DNA of 61,082 nt from NCBI RefSeq assembly GCF_012103215.1, contig NZ_JAAVNE010000032.1:1-61082 (forward strand), written 5' to 3'. Below are positions 25,863 to 33,670 of this stretch, one piece after another; the stretch's first letter is position 1, and the number at the start of each line of letters is the position of its first letter. Below the pieces are notes generated by a model. The model ran no database searches. It was not told where the DNA came from and worked only from the letters and a program-made list of their open reading frames with translations. Both the position numbers and the translations under genes were made by a program. This stretch comes from Falsiroseomonas selenitidurans (GTDB lineage: Bacteria > Pseudomonadota > Alphaproteobacteria > Acetobacterales > Acetobacteraceae).

Positions 25863-27127
25863 CCGAACACCCTCCGACCATCCTTCCAGGTGCCCAGCAC
25901 CCGGCCCTCCAGCGCGCGGCCGTCGAAGGGCGTGTTCTGCGCCTTGCCCGGCAGCTTCCCCGAGACCACCTGCCAGCCGCGCTCCAGGCTGAACAGCACG
26001 AGGTCGCCCGGCGCGCCGGGCTTCAACCGGCCGGAGCCGAGGCCGAGCAGCGCGGCGGGCCGGGCCGTCATCAGCCCGATGGCCTCCAGCAGGTCCAGCC
26101 GCCCGCCATGCACCTGCGCCAGGGTCACTGCCAGCAGCGTCGCCAGCCCGGTGCCGCCGGGTTCCGCCTGGGCAAACGGCAGGCGCTTGTCGTCCGCATC
26201 ATGCGGCTGGTGGTCGGAGGCCACGGCATCGATGGTGCCATCCGCCAGCGCCGCCACCACCGCCAGCCGGTCCGCCTCCGCCCGCAGCGGCGGGGAGAGC
26301 TTGGCATAGGTGCGGTATTCGCCGATCGCCGTCTCGTTCAGGTCGAAATAGGGTGGCGCGGTGTCGCAGGTGACGCTGAGGCCCTCGGTCTTCGCCGCGC
26401 GGATCAGGTCCAGCGCCGCGCCGGTGCTGACATGGGCGAAATGCACATGCCCGCCGGTCAGCCGCGCCAGGGCGATGTCGCGCGCCACCATCATGGATTC
26501 GGCGGCGGGCGGGATGCCGGGCAGGCCCATGCGCGTCGCGCGCTCCCCCTCCGTCGCCGCACCGCCGGCGGCGAGCGAGGGGTCTTCGGGATGCTGCACC
26601 ACGAAGCGGCCGAAGGCCCGGGCATAGGAGAGCGCCAGGCGCATCAGCCGGGCGGAGCCGATGGCGCGGCGGCCATCGGTGAAGGCGATGGCCCCGGCCT
26701 CCCGCAGCAGGCCGAATTCGGCAAGGTCCTTGCCGGCGCAGCCGCGGGTCGCCGCGCCATAGGGCAGGATGGTCAGGCTGCCGGCGGCCTGGCGGGCCAG
26801 GAAGGCGACCAGCGCCGGGTCGTCGATGGCGGGCTGCGTGTCCGGCAGGGCGCAGAGCGTGGTGATGCCGCCCGCCGCGGCGGCCAGGGCGGCGGAGCCG
26901 ATGGTCTCCCGATGCTCGGCGCCCGGCTCGCCCAGCGCGGCGCGCAGATCCACCAGGCCGGGGGCCAGGCAGGCGCCGCCGGCATCCAGCGTCTCCGCCC
27001 CTTCGGGCGCGGTGAGACCCGGCCCGAGATCGGCGATGCACCCACCCCGCAGCAGCAGCGCGCCCGGCCCATCCAGGCCGGTGGCGGGGTCGAGCAGGCG
27101 GGCATTGTGGATCAGCAGGTCGCGCAT
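25859..27127 (-). CDS. Dihydroorotase-like protein lacking the HxH metal site (PyrX/PyrC' type)
   Basis: This 422-residue amidohydrolase-fold protein is clearly homologous to class I dihydroorotase (GPGALLLRGG, LAPGLVDL, CDTAPPYFDLNETAIGEY, SDHQPHDADDK). The metal-binding D-x-H-x-H-L-R-E-P-G is replaced by DLRAALGEPG at residues 60-69, so both histidines are lost (Arg62, Ala64). In several proteobacteria such proteins are non-catalytic scaffolds that hold PyrB in an active dodecamer. I infer that role; a separate active dihydroorotase should exist elsewhere. ATG at 27127 starts the family N-terminus. It heads the coupled operon through plsY to the S41 gene. Confidence 0.88.
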   Translation of the reverse strand: MRDLLIHNARLLDPATGLDGPGALLLRGGCIADLGPGLTAPEGAETLDAGGACLAPGLVDLRAALGEPGAEHRETIGSAALAAAAGGITTLCALPDTQPAIDDPALVAFLARQAAGSLTILPYGAATRGCAGKDLAEFGLLREAGAIAFTDGRRAIGSARLMRLALSYARAFGRFVVQHPEDPSLAAGGAATEGERATRMGLPGIPPAAESMMVARDIALARLTGGHVHFAHVSTGAALDLIRAAKTEGLSVTCDTAPPYFDLNETAIGEYRTYAKLSPPLRAEADRLAVVAALADGTIDAVASDHQPHDADDKRLPFAQAEPGGTGLATLLAVTLAQVHGGRLDLLEAIGLMTARPAALLGLGSGRLKPGAPGDLVLFSLERGWQVVSGKLPGKAQNTPFDGRALEGRVLGTWKDGRRVFG

Positions 27128-27243
27128 GCGCAGCGTTATAGCCGCCCGCGCGAGTCCCGCCACGTTGCCGCACAGGGCGGGGGTGCATGGCCGCCTCGCC
27201 CGTCGCGTGCCTATGCTGCGGCGCATCTTGCAGGACCACGCCC

Positions 27244-28218
27244 ATGCTGACCCGTCGCACCACCCTCGCCTTGCCCGCCACGCTGCTCGCCGCGCCGGCG
27301 CTGGCCCAGTCCGACTGGCCGACGCGGCCGGTGCGGATCGTGGTGCCGTTCGCCGCCGGCGGCAGCACCGATGTCTCCACCCGGCTGCTGGCGCCGCGCA
27401 TCCAGCAGATCCTCGGGCAATCCGTGGTGATCGAGAATCGCGGCGGCGCGGGCGGCACCATCGGCTCCGATTCGGTGGCGCGGGCACCGAAGGATGGCAG
27501 CGTGTTCCTGATGGGCACCATCTCCACCCATGTGCTGGCGGTGGGCCTCTATGGCGACCGCCTGCCCTACGACCCGGAGCGCGACTTCATCGCCGTGGCG
27601 CCGACGGTGATGGTGCCGATCTGCACCACGGTGCATCCCGCGCTGGGCGTCGCCGACCTCGCCGGCCTGATCGCGCTGCTGAAGGCCAATCCGGGCAAAT
27701 ACGCCTATGGAACGGGTGGCGCCGGCGGGTCGGCGCATATCGGCGCCGTGGCCTTCCTGAACGCCATCGGGGCGGAGGCGACGCATGTGCCCTATCGCGG
27801 CAGCGCGCCGATGCTGACGGACATGCTGGCCGGCCAGGTGAACATCTGCTTCGACACCCCGGCCCTGATCGCGCCGCACCACGCCGCGGGCCGGCTGCGC
27901 TGCCTGGCGGTGGCAACCGCGGCACGCTCCCCGCTGATGCCGGCGGTGCCGACGGCGGCAGAGGCCGGGCTGCCCGGCTACAAGGCCTATTCCTGGTTCG
28001 GCCTGTTCGCCCCGGCCGGCACGCCGGAGGCGATCGTGGCGCGGATGAACGCCGCGGTGCGCCAGGCGCTGCTGGAACCCGCCACCGCGACGCGCCTGCG
28101 CGAACAGGACCTGCCGCCGATCGCGGAGGGCAGCCCGGCCGAATTCGCCGCCTTCCTGAAGCGCGAACTGGCGGAGTGGGTGCCGGTGGTGCGCGCCAGC
28201 GGCGCCACGGCCAACTGA
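27244..28218 (+). CDS. Tripartite tricarboxylate transporter receptor (Bug/TctC family)
   Basis: This 324-residue periplasmic receptor has the signal MLTRRTTLALPATLLAAPALAQ, then the typical WPTRPVRIVVPFAAGGSTDVSTRLL, ENRGGAGGTIGSD, YGTGGAGGSAHIGA and VPYRGSAPMLTDMLAGQVNICFD. Members bind carboxylates or similar small anions. No TctA/TctB membrane genes are present nearby, so it is an orphan receptor, as is common for the large Bug families of beta- and alphaproteobacteria. ATG at 27244 gives the signal peptide directly; the longer in-frame start at 27187 would bury it. Confidence 0.92.
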   Translation: MLTRRTTLALPATLLAAPALAQSDWPTRPVRIVVPFAAGGSTDVSTRLLAPRIQQILGQSVVIENRGGAGGTIGSDSVARAPKDGSVFLMGTISTHVLAVGLYGDRLPYDPERDFIAVAPTVMVPICTTVHPALGVADLAGLIALLKANPGKYAYGTGGAGGSAHIGAVAFLNAIGAEATHVPYRGSAPMLTDMLAGQVNICFDTPALIAPHHAAGRLRCLAVATAARSPLMPAVPTAAEAGLPGYKAYSWFGLFAPAGTPEAIVARMNAAVRQALLEPATATRLREQDLPPIAEGSPAEFAAFLKRELAEWVPVVRASGATAN

Positions 28219-28235
28219 TCGGCCAACTGAATCGC

Positions 28236-28263
28236 TTGACCTTCGCCCCAGGGGGGCTAGAAC
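28236..28263 (+). promoter_or_regulatory. Sigma-70-type promoter for rpmG
   Basis: TTGACC at 28236-28241 and TAGAAC at 28258-28263 are separated by 16 bp, a good match to alphaproteobacterial housekeeping promoters. They lie 67 bp upstream of the rpmG ATG, in the gap after the Bug receptor gene. Confidence 0.55.
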
Positions 28264-28329
28264 ACGCCCCTCTGTCGGGCGGGCCGCAAGACCCGCCCGC
28301 AAACCGTTTCCAGTTCCGGAACCTGTACG

Positions 28330-28503
28330 ATGGCCAAGGCCAATACCATCCTGATCAAGCTGGTGAGCACGGCGGAGCCGTCCACGGGCTATTTCTACGT
28401 GACCAAGAAGAACACCCGGAACGCCACCGGCAAGCTCGAGATGAAGAAGTACGACCCGGTCGCCCGGAAGCACGTGCTGTTCCGCGAGTCCAAGATCAAG
28501 TAG
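28330..28503 (+). CDS. rpmG: 50S ribosomal protein L33
   Basis: This 57-residue protein reads MAKANTILIKLVSTAEPSTG and continues YFYVTKKNTRNATGKLEMKK to the end VLFRESKIK. This is the zinc-free (Cys-less) L33 form typical of proteobacteria. L33 is a small basic protein of the large ribosomal subunit near the E site. It is monocistronic, with its own promoter upstream and a strong hairpin 43 bp after the stop. Confidence 0.97.
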   Translation: MAKANTILIKLVSTAEPSTGYFYVTKKNTRNATGKLEMKKYDPVARKHVLFRESKIK

Positions 28504-28545
28504 CCGTCGCGCGGGGGTCTTTCCTCCGCCGCTGCCGGAACCGAC

Positions 28546-28572
28546 GCCGCGCTGGACCCTGTCCGGCGCGGC
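28546..28572 (+). terminator. rpmG intrinsic terminator
   Basis: GCCGCGCTGGAC and GTCCGGCGCGGC form a 12-bp stem with one G-T wobble around the loop CCT, followed by TTTCGTCATT. It lies just after rpmG. Confidence 0.7.
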
Positions 28573-28706
28573 TTTCGTCATTGGGGCTGGCGACGGACCC
28601 GGCGGCACCAGGCCCGGCGCGCCATCCGCTGGCCCCGCTCCCCCCCGCCCCGCTGCGGGTGGCGCGGGTTTTCCCTGGCCAGGGGCGGCCCGCGATCGGG
28701 GCGGCT

Positions 28707-28733
28707 TGCGTTCGGATGGATCATCCGAACGCA
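28707..28733. repeat. Hairpin related to the one at 229-254
   Basis: TGCGTTCGGATG and CATCCGAACGCA form a perfect 12-bp inverted repeat around GAT. A second inverted repeat, CCGCGCTGC/GCAGCGCGG (28764-28793), follows before the end of the convergent cyclase gene. The first stem is similar to GCGTTCAGACG/CGTCTGAACGC at 229-254, suggesting a second dispersed family. It may also terminate the minus-strand cyclase transcript. Confidence 0.55.
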
Positions 28734-28795
28734 TTGCCTGCGCTGACTTCAAGGTGTCCAGGGCCGCGCTGCATTCTGGTGAACGCAGCGCGGTG

Positions 28796-30196
28796 CTAAC
28801 GCGCGCTGCGGGCGGCGGGCTTGCCCTGGTCGGCGGCGGGGGGCCAGTCGCTTTTCAGCGCCGCCTCCACCCGGTTGCGGCCGTTGTTCTTGCCGCGGTA
28901 CAGCGCCGCATCCGCGGCGCTGATCACGTCATCCGCCTGCGCGCCGATGCCGCCGGCGGCGACGCCGATGCTCATCGTGATGGTCAGCGGAATACCCTCC
29001 GCCACGACCGGCACATTGGCGATGGCCGCCCGCAGGCGCTCCGCCACCAGCATCCCGTCCTCGGTTGCGGCGCCGGACATCACCACCAGGAATTCCTCGC
29101 CGCCATAGCGCGCCACCACGTCCGCCGCTCGCAGATGCCCGCGCACACGCTCCGCCACCTCGCGCAGCACCACGTCGCCGGAGGCATGGCCATAGGTGTC
29201 GTTCACCGCCTTGAAGCGGTCCACATCCATCAGCAGCACCGCGGCGCCGGAATTGCGCAGAACGCCTTCCAGGTGGCGGCGGACATAGCGGCGGTTGCGC
29301 AGCCCGGTCAGCGGGTCCGTCACCGCCATTTCCAGCGAGCGGTCGAGATCGGCGCGCAGCCTTTCCTGGTAGCGCTTGCGGCGGATCTGGTTGCGCACCC
29401 GGGCGCGCAGCTCGTTCGGATCCACCGGGCGGATCACATGGTCGTTGGCGCCCAGGTCGAAGCCGCGCAGCACCAGCCCCTTCTGCCCGGGATCGGCGAC
29501 CAGCAGCACCGGCACGTCGCGCGTGCTGGCATGCGCCCGCAGGCGTGACGCCAGGCGCAGCGAATCGCCGCCATCCAGCGACAGGCTCAGCAGCACCACG
29601 TCGTGCAGCCCCTCCTGCAGCAGGTCCCAGGCCTCCGTCGGCTCGGCGCAGTGCGCCACCTCGATGCCGTCGGCGCCCAGCACCTGCGCCAGCGCCTCGG
29701 CTTCTGCCGCATCCTCGTTGACGATCAGCGCCCGCGCGCCGGCGACACTGGGCGAAGGCCCGGGCGGCGGCTCGAAGCCAAGGTCGCGTGCCGTCTCCGC
29801 CCGCAGCCGCCAGGCGTCCAGCACCTGCTTCATGCGCAGCAGGGCGCGCAGCCGGGCGAACAACGTGGCGTCGTCCACCGGCTTGGAGAGGAAGTCGTCC
29901 GCCCCGGCCTCCAGCCCGCGCACCCGCTCCACCGGATCCGTCAGGGCGGTGATCATGACCACGGGGATATGGGCGGTGCCGGGCTGCGCCTTCAGCCGGC
30001 GGCAGACCTCATAGCCGTCCATGCCCGGCATCATGACATCGAGGAGAACGACATCCGGCATCCAGCGTTGGACGGTCGTCAGCGCCTCGGGACCCGAGGC
30101 GGCGATGGCCACCTCGTAATACTCGTTCAGCAGCTTGATCTCGAGCAGCCGGAGGTTGGCCGCAATGTCATCGACGACAAGGATACGCGCGGTCAT
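28796..30196 (-). CDS. pleD: PleD-type response regulator with GGDEF diguanylate cyclase
   Basis: This 466-residue protein has the domain order REC-REC-GGDEF. REC1 (residues 3-120) keeps the phosphoacceptor Asp53 (LLDVMMPGMDG) and Lys105. REC2 (about 154-270) has Ser204 where the Asp should be and Arg256 instead of Lys, so it is a non-phosphorylated dimerisation adaptor as in Caulobacter PleD. The cyclase keeps RYGGEEF (GGEEF 365-369) and an inhibitory I-site RAAD (356-359). Phosphorylation of REC1 would dimerise it and raise c-di-GMP. ATG at 30196 opens REC1. No kinase gene is adjacent. Confidence 0.93.
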   Translation of the reverse strand: MTARILVVDDIAANLRLLEIKLLNEYYEVAIAASGPEALTTVQRWMPDVVLLDVMMPGMDGYEVCRRLKAQPGTAHIPVVMITALTDPVERVRGLEAGADDFLSKPVDDATLFARLRALLRMKQVLDAWRLRAETARDLGFEPPPGPSPSVAGARALIVNEDAAEAEALAQVLGADGIEVAHCAEPTEAWDLLQEGLHDVVLLSLSLDGGDSLRLASRLRAHASTRDVPVLLVADPGQKGLVLRGFDLGANDHVIRPVDPNELRARVRNQIRRKRYQERLRADLDRSLEMAVTDPLTGLRNRRYVRRHLEGVLRNSGAAVLLMDVDRFKAVNDTYGHASGDVVLREVAERVRGHLRAADVVARYGGEEFLVVMSGAATEDGMLVAERLRAAIANVPVVAEGIPLTITMSIGVAAGGIGAQADDVISAADAALYRGKNNGRNRVEAALKSDWPPAADQGKPAARSAR

Positions 30197-30366
30197 TGGG
30201 CGTTGGATCCGAGGCCAGCAGACAGGAAACCACCCGAACCTGGCGCGAACAGGTCGCAACCCACCCGGGCCATCACCAAGCCTGTCTGGCGGAATGACGA
30301 CAATCCGGCTACACGCGACAATGCTGGCCTGATGCACATGGTCACAAATCTGTCAAGGAGAAAGCG

Positions 30367-30987
30367 GTGTCAGACATCACGAACGAGCCAGGCTCGGCCA
30401 GACCCGCAGTCGAGACGCGGCACCGGGAGGTCGCGAATTCCAGCCTGTTCTTCAAGCGGTGGTTGGCCAATCCACTGCAGATGGGTTCCATCATCCCGTC
30501 CTCGGACACGCTGTGCCGCCGGATTGCGGGGCTTGTCGCCCGGAAGGAAGACGAGGTCGTGGTGGAGCTCGGCGCCGGCACCGGCGTGATCTCCCGCGCC
30601 CTGCTCGCTGCCGGCGTGCCGGCGGAGAAGCTCGTGGTGGTCGAGATCGTGCGGGACATGGCGGACCACCTGCGCGCCGCGCTGCCCGGCGTCAATGTGA
30701 TCTGCGGTGACGCCTTCGAACTGGCGCGCGACCTGCCGAAGGCCCTGCATGGGAAGGTCGGCACGGCGATCTGCGGGATCCCCCTGGTCATGCTGCCGCT
30801 GGCCGACCAGCAGCGGTTCGTTTCGGCCGTCGAGTCGGTGGCGCCGGGCAAGGGGTTCCTCCTGTACACCTACTGCATCACCTCGCCGCTGCCCTACCGC
30901 AAGCTGGCACTCAGCGCGAAGCGGGAGGTCTGGACCCCCATGAACTTCCCGCCTGCCAGCGTCTGGCGTTACCAGCCTGCCCGGTAG
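30367..30987 (+). CDS. pmtA: PmtA-like phospholipid N-methyltransferase
   Basis: This 206-residue class I SAM methyltransferase carries motif I VVELGAGTGVISRALL and a preceding FFKRWLANPLQMGSIIPSSD, which resembles the N-terminal membrane-associating region and the G-(A/S)-(V/I)-x-PSS signature of Rhodobacter/Agrobacterium-type PmtA. It would methylate phosphatidylethanolamine toward phosphatidylcholine. The start is GTG at 30367, supported by AAGGAG six bases upstream. It is divergent from pleD across 170 bp. Another possibility is an rRNA adenine dimethyltransferase-like methyltransferase, which shares the fold. Confidence 0.72.
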   Translation: MSDITNEPGSARPAVETRHREVANSSLFFKRWLANPLQMGSIIPSSDTLCRRIAGLVARKEDEVVVELGAGTGVISRALLAAGVPAEKLVVVEIVRDMADHLRAALPGVNVICGDAFELARDLPKALHGKVGTAICGIPLVMLPLADQQRFVSAVESVAPGKGFLLYTYCITSPLPYRKLALSAKREVWTPMNFPPASVWRYQPAR

Positions 30988-31003
30988 CGCGCCATACCGC
31001 AAC

Positions 31004-31047
31004 GCCCGCTGGCGTCCTGCCCGGAAGAAGGGCAGCACGCCGGCGGC
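31004..31047. terminator. Long imperfect hairpin between convergent genes
   Basis: A stem of about 18 bp (GCCCGCTGGCGTCCTGCCC against GGGCAGCACGCCGGCGGC, two mismatches) with loop GGAAGAA fills most of the 59-bp gap between pmtA and the convergent VOC gene and reaches the latter's stop codon. It probably serves both. Confidence 0.5.
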
Positions 31048-31691
31048 TAGCCGCTGCTGAGCGCGATCTCCGTCCCGTCTGGCCGCCGCATGCGGGCGAC
31101 CAGGCGCGGATGCGGGCTTTGCCGGACCTTCAGCGACTCCTCCAGCCCGCGCTGCCGCATCGCGGACTGCACCTGCGCCGCGTCCGGATGCTCGGCTTCC
31201 AGCGCCAGCAGCCGGCAGCCGGAATCGGCCAGGCGCGGCGCCGCGCCGCGGCCATCATCCCACTGGATCAACGGCGGAATCAGGTTGCGCATGTCCTGCC
31301 GCTGGGAGGGGAAGGCCATGCGCCAGGTCAGGTCGCCGCGCGACCAGGCGCGCACCTCCCCGCCCTGGCTTGCACCGAGGCGTGCCGCCACCGCGTCCAG
31401 CGCCGGGGTCCGCGCCACCCAGGCCAGCAGGTGCGGCCCGGCTTCCAGCATCAGCTTCACGGAAGGGTCATCCAGGTCGAAGGGCCGCGGATGCGCGGGC
31501 TCCGGCTGGCCGGGATCGGGCGCGATCACTTCCAGATAGGTTTCCGGCCCCAGGCCCAGCAGCATGTTGTGCGTGCCGATGCCGGGGTGGCTGCCGCCGG
31601 GGGTCGGGCGCACGCCAAGCTGCGCCTCGATCCAGTTGGCGCCTTCCTCGAGCGTGCGGGCGCCGACGACGATGTGGTCGATCTCTGCCAT
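31047..31691 (-). CDS. VOC/glyoxalase-like domain protein
   Basis: This 214-residue protein starts MAEIDHIVVGARTLEEGANW, the metal-ligand His of a vicinal-oxygen-chelate fold, and contains HPGIGTHNMLLGLGPETYLEVIAPDP, typical of the Glyoxalase_3-like (PF13468) group. The substrate is not evident. It starts 3 bp after the GST stop on the same strand and is likely co-transcribed with it, so a shared detoxification role is possible. Confidence 0.8.
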   Translation of the reverse strand: MAEIDHIVVGARTLEEGANWIEAQLGVRPTPGGSHPGIGTHNMLLGLGPETYLEVIAPDPGQPEPAHPRPFDLDDPSVKLMLEAGPHLLAWVARTPALDAVAARLGASQGGEVRAWSRGDLTWRMAFPSQRQDMRNLIPPLIQWDDGRGAAPRLADSGCRLLALEAEHPDAAQVQSAMRQRGLEESLKVRQSPHPRLVARMRRPDGTEIALSSG

Positions 31692-31694
31692 GAT

Positions 31695-32393
31695 TCAGCG
31701 TGCCTGGAACTGTGTGTTGCCGAACAGGTTCTCGCGTTCCTGGTCCGTCATGCCACCAACGCGCTGGTTCGCCGCAAGGACATGCACCCCGCGCTGCACG
31801 GCCGGTCGTGCCGCGATGGCATCGTGCCAGCGCCGGACATGCGGGAATTCGGACAGGTCGATCTTCCGACGCTCCGGGTTGCGGACCCAGGGGAAGGTGG
31901 CGATGTCGGCGATGGAGTATTCGGCGCCGGCGAGGAACGCGGCCTCCGACAGGCGCTTGTCCAGCACCCTGTGCAGGCGCTGCACCTCCTTCGCATAGCG
32001 CGCCTTGGCATAGGGCACGTCTTCCGGCGCATAGGCGTGGAAATGGCCGTACTGGCCGAACATCGGGCCAACGCCGCCCATCTGGAACATCAGCCATTCC
32101 AGCGCCCGGTAGCGGCCGGCCGGGTCCGCGGGCAGCAGCCGGCCCGTCTTCTCCGCCAAGTAGACCAGGATGGCGCCGGATTCGAACAGCGTCAGCCGCT
32201 GCCCCCCCGGCCCCTCCGGATCGACGATGGCCGGGATCCGGTGGTTCGGCGTGATGGCGAGAAAATCCGGCCTGAACTGCTCCCCGGCGCCGATGTTCAC
32301 CGGCACCACGGTGTAGGGCAGGCCGAGTTCCTCCAGCGCGATATGCACCTTGTGGGCATTCGGCGTCGGCCAGGTCCAGACCTCGATCGGCAT
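31695..32393 (-). CDS. Glutathione S-transferase (Nu/YfcG-like)
   Basis: This 232-residue protein starts PIEVWTWPTPNAHKVHIALEELGLPYTVV, the thioredoxin-like N-domain with T-x-N-x-x-K typical of disulfide-reductase-type (Nu class) GSTs. It has NHRIPAIVD (cis-Pro), LFESGAILVYLAEK, and the all-alpha C-domain with AEYSIADIATFPWV. It likely uses glutathione or a glutathione disulfide. ATG at 32393 starts the fold; a longer frame upstream is not supported. Confidence 0.88.
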   Translation of the reverse strand: MPIEVWTWPTPNAHKVHIALEELGLPYTVVPVNIGAGEQFRPDFLAITPNHRIPAIVDPEGPGGQRLTLFESGAILVYLAEKTGRLLPADPAGRYRALEWLMFQMGGVGPMFGQYGHFHAYAPEDVPYAKARYAKEVQRLHRVLDKRLSEAAFLAGAEYSIADIATFPWVRNPERRKIDLSEFPHVRRWHDAIAARPAVQRGVHVLAANQRVGGMTDQERENLFGNTQFQAR

Positions 32394-32484
32394 GCGGCTC
32401 TTCCCCCCGCTTCGTCGCGCCGCAGGGTGGGCCGGCCGCCGCGGGCTGGCAAGCCGCGGCGCCCGGCCCTGACCCATTGGGAGG

Positions 32485-33564
32485 TCAGCAGAAATGCGCG
32501 CCGCGCGTCTCCACCGGCACCATGTAGAGCGACTGGCTGGCGCACATGAACAGCCGGTTCCGCCTGGTGCCGCCGAAGCAGATGTTGGCGCAGATCTCCG
32601 GCAGGCGGATCTGGCCGATGCGGGCACCGTCGGGGGCAAAGACGTGCACGCCGTCATACCCCTCCCCCACCCAGCCCATGGCGCCCCAGACATTGCCCGC
32701 CTCGTCGCAGCGGATGCCGTCCACCATGCCGGTGCGGCCATCCATCGTCATCTCGGCGAAGCGGCGTGGGTTGCTGAGGCGCGGGCCGTTTACGTCATAG
32801 GCCCAGATCTGGCTGGCGGCGTCCGGGTAGTGGCTGCGGCCGGTATCGGCCACGTAGAGGGTGCGGTAGTCGGGCGAGAAGCACAGGCCGTTCGGCTTGA
32901 ACACCTCATCCGCCACCTTCGCCACCTGGCCGGATTGCGCGTCGATCCGGTAGATCGCCTCCTTGATCAAGGGGCGCGGGGAGTTCGCGGATTCGGGCAG
33001 GCGGTTGCCCTCGTAGTCCATCAGCCCGCCATAGCCGGGGTCGGTGAACCACAGCGCCCCGTCCTCCGGGTGCACCACGCCATCATTCGGCGCGTTGAAG
33101 GGGCCGTCCGGGCCGCGCGCGGCCAGCACCGTGACGCGCCCATCCGGCTCGTAGCGCACCACGTCGCGATGGAAGTGGCGGAAGGCGATCTGCCGTCCCT
33201 CGCGGTCGAAGGTGTTGCCGTTCGAATAGCCGGAGGGGCTGCGGAAGCGGCGATGGACGGAATGGTCCTCCTCGTTCAGCCGCAGGCATTCGTCGTTCGG
33301 GATGTCCGACCAGACCAGGAAGCGGCCGGTGGCGTGCCAGGCGGGGCCTTCCGCCCAGCCCATGCCGGTGTGCAGCCGGGTGATGGCGGAATTGCCCAGC
33401 TTGGCGCCGAAGCGCTTCGGGTCGAGGGCGATGATGTCGGGGTCCGGGTAGCGCTGCGGCGGGGCATCGGCGCCGAAGCGGCGCTGCGCCAGGGCGGGCG
33501 TCGCGGCCAGGGCGGCGGCCGCGCCCAGCAGGGCGCGGCGCGACGGGGCGGGAGAGCGGTTCAT
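32485..33564 (-). CDS. SMP-30/gluconolactonase-like protein, exported
   Basis: This 359-residue beta-propeller protein carries a twin-arginine-like signal (SPAPSRRALLGAAAALAATP, cleavage near ALAQ). Propeller motifs include WAEGPAWHATGRFLVWSDIP, NAPNDGVVHPEDGALWFTDPGYG, PNGLCFSPDYRTLYVADTG and GMVDGIRCDEAGNVW, which supply the metal-binding Glu, Asn and Asp of lactonases. It probably hydrolyses a sugar lactone in the periplasm. It is 106 bp downstream of the aminotransferase gene on the same strand. Confidence 0.9.
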   Translation of the reverse strand: MNRSPAPSRRALLGAAAALAATPALAQRRFGADAPPQRYPDPDIIALDPKRFGAKLGNSAITRLHTGMGWAEGPAWHATGRFLVWSDIPNDECLRLNEEDHSVHRRFRSPSGYSNGNTFDREGRQIAFRHFHRDVVRYEPDGRVTVLAARGPDGPFNAPNDGVVHPEDGALWFTDPGYGGLMDYEGNRLPESANSPRPLIKEAIYRIDAQSGQVAKVADEVFKPNGLCFSPDYRTLYVADTGRSHYPDAASQIWAYDVNGPRLSNPRRFAEMTMDGRTGMVDGIRCDEAGNVWGAMGWVGEGYDGVHVFAPDGARIGQIRLPEICANICFGGTRRNRLFMCASQSLYMVPVETRGAHFC

Positions 33565-33670
33565 GCTGTTTCCTCCATTGGCCCTTGCGGGCGGGCGAAG
33601 GATGGCATGGGGCCGCCGCGGGGGCGCAACCCCCGCGCGCATCATCCCGGAGGCGTGATGAGTGGCCCTG

